The notes beneath the pieces were generated by a model, which was given only the letters and a program-made list of their open reading frames with translations, made no database searches and was not told the DNA's origin. Both the position numbers and the translations under genes were made by a program. Shown here piece after piece: positions 1 to 5,361 of a stretch of DNA of 5,460 bases; positions within the stretch are counted from its first letter, which is position 1, and the number at the start of each line of letters is the position of its first letter. Source of the DNA: Actinomycetota bacterium (GTDB taxonomy: Bacteria; Actinomycetota; Acidimicrobiia; Acidimicrobiales; Ilumatobacteraceae); contig RGGX01000088.1 of assembly GCA_010024485.1 (NCBI GenBank), positions 1-5,460 of the forward strand, given 5' to 3'.

Positions 1-414
1 GTTGCCGTCGGGATCGCGCAACATGCAGATGTAGCCGATGGGCGGCGGCATCATCGTCGGCGGCATGGCGAGACAGCCGGCCTCCTGGGCGCGCTCGGCG
101 ATCTGATCGACATGAGCCTGCTCGGACATCTCGATGCCGAGATGCGCGAAGGGGGCGAGCACCGCGTTCGGCGCGTCCTTGAACGGGTCGGTCTCCGGGA
201 AGAACTGGGCGAGTACGAGGATGAACGGGTTGTTGGTCTCGCCGGACATGCCGAGCCATGCTCCGTATCCCATCTCGTCCTCACGCTGGTCGAGGAGTTC
301 GAGCGGGGTCATGGAGGTGTAGAAGTCGATGGTCCGCTCGATGTCCTCCACTCGAAGCGCGACGTGGGTCCAACGGGCTTCGGTCGGATGCAGCTTGTAG
401 ACGGGTTCGGTCAT
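1..414 (-). CDS. VOC family (glyoxalase/dioxygenase-fold) protein, C-terminus cut by window edge
   Basis: This leftward gene starts with the ATG at 414-412, and 138 codons are visible before the window edge. The protein shows a single vicinal-oxygen-chelate domain. The first strand carries H17 (T-H-V-A-L-R-V), followed by an 'ERTIDFYTSM' helix typical of the family. The second half begins with H91 (F-A-H-L-G-I-E-M) and reaches the conserved DPDGN turn at residues 134-138. H17 and H91 match the family's usual metal ligands; the expected glutamate ligand would lie just past the edge. VOC enzymes include lyases, epimerases, isomerases and extradiol dioxygenases, so the reaction cannot be fixed. 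A proline/methionine-rich stretch (residues 117-125) precedes the last visible strand. The start is supported by AGGAGG at 425-420, 5 bases upstream. The gene is divergent from the regulator and has its own promoter overlapped by an operator copy, which suggests it belongs to the same catabolic regulon. Confidence 0.88.
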   Translation of the reverse strand, partial: MTEPVYKLHPTEARWTHVALRVEDIERTIDFYTSMTPLELLDQREDEMGYGAWLGMSGETNNPFILVLAQFFPETDPFKDAPNAVLAPFAHLGIEMSEQAHVDQIAERAQEAGCLAMPPTMMPPPIGYICMLRDPDGN

Positions 415-419
415 CGGGC

Positions 420-425
420 CCTCCT
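420..425 (-). promoter_or_regulatory. Ribosome binding site of the leftward VOC gene
   Basis: A perfect AGGAGG on the minus strand lies 5 bases before the ATG at 414. It fixes the start codon of the leftward VOC gene. Confidence 0.8.
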
Positions 426-440
426 CTGGCGGCTACCGTG

Positions 441-469
441 ATCATAGTTTCGGTCAGTTGGTCTGACCA
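441..469 (-). promoter_or_regulatory. Predicted sigma-70-type promoter of the leftward VOC gene
   Basis: On the minus strand, TATGAT (446-441) matches the -10 consensus in 5 of 6 positions. Exactly 17 bases upstream is TGGTCA (469-464), which matches TTGACA in 4 of 6. Transcription would start near 434, giving a leader of about 20 bases that holds the AGGAGG site. The -35 element lies inside the palindromic operator (459-469), so a bound repressor would block RNA polymerase directly. This is a prediction from sequence and spacing only. Confidence 0.55.
452..469 (+). promoter_or_regulatory. Operator copy 1 (predicted GntR/FCD site)
   Basis: GGTCAGTTGGTCTGACCA is identical in all 18 bases to positions 1306-1323. 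It contains the perfect 11-base palindrome TGGTCTGACCA (459-469, centre 464). A further GGTC half-site lies 8 bases upstream in the same orientation, which also creates an overlapping inverted repeat GGTCAG-N5-CTGACC. The core equals the TGGTCNGACCA pattern established for E. coli FadR. The site covers the -35 region of the leftward VOC gene. Confidence 0.78.
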
Positions 470-516
470 GAGTTCGGGTGGCGTGCCCGTCCGCCGATGG
501 GTATGGTTCGGGCGCT

Positions 517-534
517 TGGTCAGACGAACAGCCC
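517..534 (-). promoter_or_regulatory. Operator copy 2, degenerate, before the regulator gene
   Basis: Read on the minus strand, GGGCTGTTCGTCTGACCA matches 15 of the 18 bases of the other two copies. On the plus strand the core is TGGTCAGACGA (517-527), a single mismatch from a perfect TGGTCNGACCA palindrome. It ends 14 bases before the regulator's ATG at 548. This is the expected place for autorepression, probably with weaker binding than the two perfect copies. Confidence 0.65.
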
Positions 535-547
535 GTATTGAAGTCCC

Positions 548-1255
548 ATGACGTTCCAGCCGATCACCCGCAGCACCGTCAGTGCCCAGATCCGGGAGCA
601 ACTGCTGCGCATGATCACCACCGGTGAGCTGGCCCCGGGCGCCCGTGTCCCCTCCGAGCGCGAGTTGAGCGAGCAGTTCGAGGTCGCCAGGACATCGGTG
701 AGAGAGGCGATCCAGGGGCTTCTGTCGATGGGTCTCGTGGAGCGCCGTGGGAATCGCACCTGGGTGGCCGAGCACCTGCCGGATGTCGCGGTCGATTCCG
801 ACTCGTCGACGGAGGTCTTCGTCCACCAACTCTTCGAGACTCGTCGGGTGTTGGAGGTTCCGGTCTTCGCGCTCGCGGCCGGGCGATCTGACGACGGTTC
901 CCGAGAGGCGGTCCGAGCTGTCGTGCAGAGGTTCGAGGGAGCGCTCACCCTGTGCGAGTTCCGTCAACTCGATCGCGAGTTCCACACCCTGATCGCCTCC
1001 GGTTGCGGCAACCCGCTCCTTGTCGAGCTCTACTCGAAGGTGTTGGATCAACTGTTCCGCTCGTGGGAGATCGATTCGATCCTCACCGAGCAGCGCGAAC
1101 AGCACGAGGTCGACGAGATCATCCGCGCCGCGGTGGAGGGTCATGAGGTGATCGCGAACGCGTACTGCGCTGGAGACCCGGGGGCGATGGCGTCCGCGGT
1201 CGAGGCCCATCTGACCGAGATCGAGGACTCGATGCTCCGTCCGACCACGCCCTGA
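548..1255 (+). CDS. GntR family transcriptional regulator, FCD (FadR-type) subfamily
   Basis: This 235-residue protein has the usual length for the FCD subfamily. Residues about 8-75 form the winged helix-turn-helix (PSERELSE at 35-42, recognition helix ARTSVREAI at 47-55, wing near R67-G68). Residues about 88-230 form the helical FCD ligand domain. The metal ligands appear intact: D142 and H146 (D-x3-H), H199 and H221, with spacing like that of the characterised T. maritima protein TM0439. Such domains usually sense small carboxylates, but the ligand here is unknown. R38, R48, T49 and R52 align with DNA-contacting residues of E. coli FadR, fitting the TGGTCNGACCA-like sites nearby. The start is nearly forced: an in-frame stop lies at 539-541 and no start codon lies between. 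Only a weak GAAG precedes the ATG, so translation may be leaderless or inefficient. The predicted role is repressor of itself, the divergent VOC gene and the downstream operon. Confidence 0.93.
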   Translation: MTFQPITRSTVSAQIREQLLRMITTGELAPGARVPSERELSEQFEVARTSVREAIQGLLSMGLVERRGNRTWVAEHLPDVAVDSDSSTEVFVHQLFETRRVLEVPVFALAAGRSDDGSREAVRAVVQRFEGALTLCEFRQLDREFHTLIASGCGNPLLVELYSKVLDQLFRSWEIDSILTEQREQHEVDEIIRAAVEGHEVIANAYCAGDPGAMASAVEAHLTEIEDSMLRPTTP

Positions 1256-1268
1256 GCCCCTCGGCGAC

Positions 1269-1296
1269 TTGACAGCGCGGGTCACCGCCGTGTCAA
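1269..1296 (+). repeat. Imperfect hairpin/dyad over the operon promoter
   Basis: TTGACA (1269-1274) pairs with TGTCAA (1291-1296), and inside it GCGG (1277-1280) pairs with CCGC (1285-1288) around a GTCA loop. Two mismatched pairs (1275/1290 and 1276/1289) separate the stems. It begins 13 bases after the regulator stop codon. It has no following T-run, so a terminator role is doubtful. The left arm is also the predicted -35 box, so it may be a second protein-binding dyad or coincidence. Confidence 0.4.
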
Positions 1297-1298
1297 AT
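1269..1298 (+). promoter_or_regulatory. Predicted promoter of the Rieske-VOC-cupin-hyuAB operon
   Basis: A perfect -35 TTGACA (1269-1274) is followed after 18 bases by TCAAAT (1293-1298), matching TATAAT in 4 of 6 positions. The local AT-rich patch (1294-1300) is unusual in this high-GC window. Transcription would begin near 1305, immediately before the operator at 1306-1323, leaving a leader of about 64 bases. A repressor bound there would block initiation or early elongation. Confidence 0.55.
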
Positions 1299-1305
1299 AA
1301 CAGGT

Positions 1306-1323
1306 GGTCAGTTGGTCTGACCA
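1306..1323 (+). promoter_or_regulatory. Operator copy 3 (predicted GntR/FCD site) of the catabolic operon
   Basis: This site is identical in 18 of 18 bases to operator copy 1. The core palindrome TGGTCTGACCA is at 1313-1323 (centre 1318). With the base at 1305 it also forms a longer overlapping inverted repeat, TGGTCAG-N5-CTGACCA (1305-1323), so three TGGTC half-sites lie in a row. It sits at the predicted transcription start and 45 bases upstream of the Rieske gene's ATG. Confidence 0.78.
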
Positions 1324-1368
1324 TACGGTGAGAGAGCCCCCGGGTTCCGAGCCAGCCACGGGGGTGGA

Positions 1369-2373
1369 ATGACAGCGTTCATCGAGAGTCCGGCATTGAG
1401 GCACTGCTGGCATCCGGTTGCGGAAGCGGTCGACATCGGTGCCGACGCCCCGCTGTCGGTGACACTCCTCGGGAACGACCTCGTCCTGTGGCGCTCGCCC
1501 TCCTCGGACATCGTCGCCGCACCCGATCGGTGCCCACATCGCGAGGCTCCGCTCTCACTCGGCTGGGTGGACGACGGTGTGATCTCGTGCCCCTACCACG
1601 GATGGGCCTTTGGGGACGGGGGACGCTGCGTCCGCGTGCCGAGTGCGACTCCGGGCACCGCCATCCCCCCAGCGGCTCATCTCCCGTGCGTCAACGTCCG
1701 CGAGCAGTACGGGTTGGTGTGGGTCTGCCTCGATGAACCGCGGACTGACATCCCGGAGATCCCGCAGGAGACCGACTCGCGCTTCCGTCGAATCAACAGT
1801 GGCGTCCAGCGCTGGAACGCCTCGGCGACCCGTCTCACCGACAACTTCATGGACATCAGCCACTTCCCCTGGGTGCACACCGGCACCTTCGGTGACCGTC
1901 AGCGCACCGAGGTGCCGACACTCGAACTCCAGGACCTCGGCGCGGGCTGGTACGGCTACCAGTTCGAGGTCGACGCGCGGAACGCCGACGACGACGCCCG
2001 TCTCATCTCCGGGTCCGAGGAGGAGGTCGTCCACCGGCACATGTCGACGGGATTCACGCTGCCGCTCACCGTCCGCAGCACCATCCGGTACGAGGACGGC
2101 CTCGAGCACATCCTCCTGCTCTGCTCGTCGCCGATCGACGACGACCATGCCTACTTCACCTTCGTCGTGTGGCGTAACGACGACTTCTCTGTCGACGGGA
2201 ACGAGGTGATCGCCTTCGACCGCGCGATCGGTGAGGAGGACCGGGGGCTGCTCGAGCGTGTACCCGGCTCGCTCCCGCTCGGACAGACCGACCTGGCAAG
2301 TGTCCAGGCCGATCGCGGATCGGTCGAGTGGCGTCGCCAGTTCGTCGAGTTCCTCGAAAGGAGCCCTTCATGA
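1369..2373 (+). CDS. Rieske non-heme iron oxygenase, alpha subunit (VanA/dicamba monooxygenase-like)
   Basis: This 334-residue protein has an N-terminal Rieske [2Fe-2S] domain and a C-terminal mononuclear-iron catalytic domain. The cluster ligands are C55-P-H57 and C74-x2-H77 (CPYHGW). The catalytic centre is N159-x2-D162-x2-H165-x4-H170, with D291 in 'GEED' the likely third iron ligand; the same order and spacing are known for dicamba monooxygenase. Length, the lone alpha subunit and the C-terminal 'SVEWRRQF' signature point to the vanillate demethylase/phthalate-type class, whose members O- or N-demethylate or hydroxylate aromatic and heterocyclic acids. The actual substrate is unknown. Such enzymes need an external reductase, and none is in the window. 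The ATG at 1369 is the only start after an in-frame stop at 1318-1320; a G-rich patch (1360-1364) serves as a modest ribosome site. It is the first gene of the operon and overlaps the next one by 4 bases. Confidence 0.93.
   Translation: MTAFIESPALRHCWHPVAEAVDIGADAPLSVTLLGNDLVLWRSPSSDIVAAPDRCPHREAPLSLGWVDDGVISCPYHGWAFGDGGRCVRVPSATPGTAIPPAAHLPCVNVREQYGLVWVCLDEPRTDIPEIPQETDSRFRRINSGVQRWNASATRLTDNFMDISHFPWVHTGTFGDRQRTEVPTLELQDLGAGWYGYQFEVDARNADDDARLISGSEEEVVHRHMSTGFTLPLTVRSTIRYEDGLEHILLLCSSPIDDDHAYFTFVVWRNDDFSVDGNEVIAFDRAIGEEDRGLLERVPGSLPLGQTDLASVQADRGSVEWRRQFVEFLERSPS
2357..2363 (+). promoter_or_regulatory. Ribosome binding site that sets the start of the second VOC gene
   Basis: AAAGGAG lies 6 bases before the ATG at 2370, inside the end of the Rieske gene. 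It favours that ATG over the in-frame GTG at 2328, which would only add 14 residues with no family resemblance. Confidence 0.75.
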
Positions 2374-2888
2374 TCCGAGGAATGAACCATGCCGTGCTCT
2401 ACGTGCGGGACGCCCAACGCCACCGCGCCTTCTACGAGGACGTGCTCGGGTTCTCGACGGTGATCAACGGGCCGGGGCCGTTTGTCTTCATGCGCGCCCC
2501 GGGCAGTGCCAATCACCATGACATCGCGTTCTTCACCATGGGTGATCACCTCGCGGCATCGGCCGCTGGCCAACAGACCGTCGGCCTCTATCACCTCGCG
2601 TGGGAGGTCGCCACGCTCGACGAGCTCGACGAGATGCGCCGCAAGCTCGACAGCGCGGGCGCGCTGCTCGGCGCGTCTGACCATCACTTCAACAAGAGCC
2701 TCTACTGCCGAGACCCCGATGGACTCGAGTTCGAGGTCATGTGGCTCACACCCCGTGAGCACTGGGGGGACCTCGAGGACCAGCCGATCGTTCGGCCGCT
2801 CGACCTCGATGGCGACCGACGGCACTTTGGGGGTTCGATCACCACGCTCACCGACCGACCACGCACCGATGAAGGACACACCGCATGA
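2370..2888 (+). CDS. VOC family metalloenzyme (glyoxalase / extradiol dioxygenase-like)
   Basis: This 172-residue protein has one VOC domain at residues about 3-126, with paired beta-alpha-beta modules. Candidate metal ligands are H7 (M-N-H-A-V-L-Y-V), H75 (Y-H-L-A-W-E-V) and E122 (L-E-F-E-V after the DPDG turn at 115-118). This is the 2-His-1-Glu set seen in type I extradiol dioxygenases and glyoxalases. The stretch D104-H105-H106 to S110-L-Y-C-R-D-P-D-G resembles the catechol-2,3-dioxygenase-like end of the family, so ring cleavage is possible, but isomerase or hydrolase-like roles are equally open. A tail of about 45 charged residues follows the domain. The start overlaps the Rieske stop as ATGA (2370-2373), so the two are probably translationally coupled and may act consecutively on one substrate. 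Sequence similarity to the leftward VOC gene is limited to family motifs. Confidence 0.88.
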   Translation: MIRGMNHAVLYVRDAQRHRAFYEDVLGFSTVINGPGPFVFMRAPGSANHHDIAFFTMGDHLAASAAGQQTVGLYHLAWEVATLDELDEMRRKLDSAGALLGASDHHFNKSLYCRDPDGLEFEVMWLTPREHWGDLEDQPIVRPLDLDGDRRHFGGSITTLTDRPRTDEGHTA

Positions 2889-3265
2889 ACCTGGCCGATC
2901 AGTACTGCTACTTCCTCGAGGACGAGGCCTTCAAGGAGACCAATCGCGAGGGTTTCCGTCGTCGCATCATCACCGGCGAGAACCTCCAGTTGTGCTTCTG
3001 GAGGATCAAAGGCGGATCCACCGGATCGTTCCTGCACCGACACGAGGACCACGAGCAACTCGGGGTGATCGTCCGCGGGGCGCTCGACTTCCGGATCGGT
3101 GACGAGCAGTCCGAGGATCGCGTCGTCCTGGGACAGAACGAGGTGTATCTGGCGCGTCCCGGCGTCTGGCACGGAGACAGCGTGTTCATCGGCGACGACG
3201 AGTACGACGAGTGCTGGATTCTCGACGTGTTCGCCCCTCCTCGCGACGACCTGAGTGACGGCTGA
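2885..3265 (+). CDS. Small cupin-domain protein
   Basis: This 126-residue single-domain cupin shows both cupin motifs. Motif 1 has H51-x-H53, then E57/Q58, then G65. Motif 2 has G83 and the P92-G93-x2-H96 turn. H51, H53, Q58 (or E57) and H96 would bind one metal; glutamine at the usual glutamate position is a common variant. Small cupins of this type can be dioxygenases, isomerases or decarboxylases, or bind small molecules without catalysis, so no reaction is assigned. The C-terminus is acidic and no signal peptide is visible, so it is probably cytoplasmic. Its ATG overlaps the VOC stop (ATGA, 2885-2888), with GAAGGA at 2871-2876 as the ribosome site. Its position between the VOC and HyuA genes implies a role in the same pathway. 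Confidence 0.88.
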   Translation: MNLADQYCYFLEDEAFKETNREGFRRRIITGENLQLCFWRIKGGSTGSFLHRHEDHEQLGVIVRGALDFRIGDEQSEDRVVLGQNEVYLARPGVWHGDSVFIGDDEYDECWILDVFAPPRDDLSDG

Positions 3266-5361
3266 TGGCCACCGACTGGCGCCTCGCCGTCGACATCGGC
3301 GGCACCTTCACCGACGTCGTGCTGCTCGACGCCCTCTCGGGTCGTGTCGTCGTCGACAAGACCCTGACCACGCCGTCGGCGCCACTCGACGGCGTGCGCC
3401 TCGGAGTCACGCAGTTGCTCCGTCGGGCGGAGGTTTCCCCGAGCGACATCACGGCACCGATCGTCCACGCGACGACACTCATCACCAATGCCCTCATCGA
3501 GGGGAAGATCGGCAACAGCGGCCTGGTCACCACGAAGGGCTTCGCCGACACGCTGCTCATCCGCGATGAGCACCGCTACGACATGTACGACCTGCAGATC
3601 GAATTCCCGGCTCCACCGATCCCGCGGGAGCGGACCTTCGAACTCGACGAGCGGACCACGGCCGTCGGTGACGTGCTCCTGTCACCGTCGGACGACTCCC
3701 TGGCGCGACTGGCGGACGAGCTCCGGGGCGCTGAGGTCGACTCTGTCGCCATCTGTCTGCTGAACAGCTACATCAACCGCTCGAACGAGATGCGGACGGC
3801 CGAGTACCTGGAGCAGTCGCTCGGGGTGCCGGTGTGTTTCTCGGCTGACATCTCACCTCAGATCCGCGAGTACCCGCGGATGATCACCACAGCCTGCAAC
3901 GCGGCGACCATGCCGGTCATCGGCCCATACCTCGATGAGCTCCAGAAGTGGCTCGTCTCGGAGGGCTTCGGGGGTTCGGTCCTGATGATGCTGTCGAATG
4001 GAGGGGTCGTCTCCGCCGAGGATGCCGCCCGCGCGCCGATCCGCCTCGTCGAGTCCGGTCCTGCGGCCGGAGCCCTGGCGGGATCCTGGTTCGCGAGTCG
4101 ACTCGGTATCGACCGTCTGCTGTGCTTCGACATGGGAGGCACCACCGCGAAGGCCTGCCTCATCGAACACGGCGAACCCGAACTCACGAACACCTTCGAG
4201 GTGGCTCGCGCCTACCGCTTCAAGAAGGGTTCCGGATTCCCGGTCTCCGTCCCATCGGTCGACCTGGTGGAGATCGGTGCCGGAGGTGGAAGCCTCTCGC
4301 GCGTCGACCAGTTCGGCCTGATGAAGGTCGGACCGGAGTCCGCGGGCGCGGAGCCTGGACCGGCGAGCTACGGACGCGGCGGCACCGAGCCGGCGGTGAC
4401 CGATGCCGACGTGGTGCTCGGCCTCCTCGACCCGGATGCCTTCCTCGGCGGAGATATGCCCCTCGACAGCGGGCTCGCGGAGTCCGCGGTCGGCGGAGTC
4501 GGCGATCCGCTCGGGCTTGGCGTCCTCGAGACCGCAGCGGGCATCCACGAGATCGTGAACCAGAACATGGCAGCCGCGGCCCGTATGCACGGTGTCGAGA
4601 TGGGGGTCGATCTTCGGGGAGTCCCCCTGATCGCCTTCGGCGGTGCTGGGCCGGTCCACGCCTGCGGTGTCGCAGATCTGCTCGAGTCCGACCGCGTGAT
4701 CTTTCCGGTGAACGCCAGCGTGCTCTCCGCATTCGGCACCCTGGTCTCCCCGGTCCGTATCGATCTGGCCCGATCGCTGCCGAGGCCGCTCTCGACGGTC
4801 GATCCCGGCGATCGCGACGCGCTGCTCGAGGAGCTCAGAGCCGAGGGTCGCCGAGTGCTCTCAGCGGCCGGTGTGCCCGACGGGGGCGTGCGGTTCCGGT
4901 ACGGCATCGACGCGCGGTACGCGGGTCAGGGCAACGAGATCACCATCTGGGTGGGCGAGGGTGAGACCTGGCCGGCGACGTTGGAGGCCGTCCGGGAGAC
5001 CTTCGACGTCGAGTACTCGCGGATCTACGGCATGACGATCCCCGATGTCGAGATCGAGGCGGTGACCTGGCGTCTCTCGGCCTTCGCCGCGACATCGTCG
5101 GTGGAACCCGACTCGAGTCTCGGCACAGCCGATGGGCCGCCCACGCCGATCTCGCATCGTCCGATGACCTTCGTCCGTGGACAGGACCCGATCGACACAC
5201 CGGTGTACCGACGAGTCAATCTCGGAGCGGGCGCCCGGTTCGACGGCCCCGCCGTCGTCGAGGAACGCGAGACCACCTCGGTGATCCGACCCGGCTGGTC
5301 GGTCGAGGTCGCCGCCGACGGAAGCCTCATCGCGAGCAGAGGAGAGGGCAACGCATCATGA
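3265..5361 (+). CDS. hyuA: Hydantoinase/oxoprolinase family protein, subunit A (HyuA-type, ATP-dependent)
   Basis: This 698-residue protein is full length for the family. The N-terminal domain opens with the ATP-binding loop DIGGTFTD (10-17). The central hydantoinase A domain carries SGPAAG (264-269), DMGGTTAK (289-296, the second phosphate-binding loop of the actin-like fold), GAGGGS (338-343) and P364-G-P-A-S-Y-G-R-G-G followed by T379-D-A-D. The C-terminal region has the Y-A-G-Q-G-N-E-I signature (552-559). Relatives with a HyuB partner include N-methylhydantoinase, 5-oxoprolinase, caprolactamase, and acetone and acetophenone carboxylases. All phosphorylate a carbonyl or carboxyl using ATP before ring opening or carboxylation. 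In an operon with oxygenases, opening of a lactam or imide ring is an attractive but unproven role. The start shares one base with the cupin stop (TGATG, 3263-3267); no strong ribosome site is present, so it probably relies on translational coupling. The symbol reflects the family only, not a proven substrate. Confidence 0.94.
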   Translation: MATDWRLAVDIGGTFTDVVLLDALSGRVVVDKTLTTPSAPLDGVRLGVTQLLRRAEVSPSDITAPIVHATTLITNALIEGKIGNSGLVTTKGFADTLLIRDEHRYDMYDLQIEFPAPPIPRERTFELDERTTAVGDVLLSPSDDSLARLADELRGAEVDSVAICLLNSYINRSNEMRTAEYLEQSLGVPVCFSADISPQIREYPRMITTACNAATMPVIGPYLDELQKWLVSEGFGGSVLMMLSNGGVVSAEDAARAPIRLVESGPAAGALAGSWFASRLGIDRLLCFDMGGTTAKACLIEHGEPELTNTFEVARAYRFKKGSGFPVSVPSVDLVEIGAGGGSLSRVDQFGLMKVGPESAGAEPGPASYGRGGTEPAVTDADVVLGLLDPDAFLGGDMPLDSGLAESAVGGVGDPLGLGVLETAAGIHEIVNQNMAAAARMHGVEMGVDLRGVPLIAFGGAGPVHACGVADLLESDRVIFPVNASVLSAFGTLVSPVRIDLARSLPRPLSTVDPGDRDALLEELRAEGRRVLSAAGVPDGGVRFRYGIDARYAGQGNEITIWVGEGETWPATLEAVRETFDVEYSRIYGMTIPDVEIEAVTWRLSAFAATSSVEPDSSLGTADGPPTPISHRPMTFVRGQDPIDTPVYRRVNLGAGARFDGPAVVEERETTSVIRPGWSVEVAADGSLIASRGEGNAS

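Noticed and set aside
1256..1300. Rho-independent terminator after the regulator gene
   Set aside because: The hairpin at 1269-1296 has two internal mismatches and is followed by AATAACAGG rather than a T-run.
281..1324. Long minus-strand open frame of 347 codons opposite the regulator
   Set aside because: It lies antisense to a well-supported GntR/FCD gene, has low-complexity Arg/Asp/His-rich composition with no family motif, and is expected by chance in high-GC DNA.
2328..2369. Upstream GTG start for the second VOC gene
   Set aside because: It would add 14 residues inside the Rieske gene with no family match. The ATG at 2370 has AAAGGAG at good spacing and an ATGA junction like the others.
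2673..2683. GCGTCTGACCA, a 9/11 match to the operator core inside the second VOC gene
   Set aside because: It encodes the conserved S-D-H region of the VOC domain and the left half-site is broken, so chance similarity is more likely than an intragenic operator.
3853..4659. Minus-strand open frame of 268 codons opposite HyuA
   Set aside because: It is an antisense shadow with no recognisable domain or ribosome site.
3948..4964. Plus-strand open frame of 338 codons inside the HyuA gene
   Set aside because: Its translation is extremely Arg/Gly-rich with no motif, typical of the shifted frame of a high-GC gene; the HyuA frame carries all family signatures without a break.
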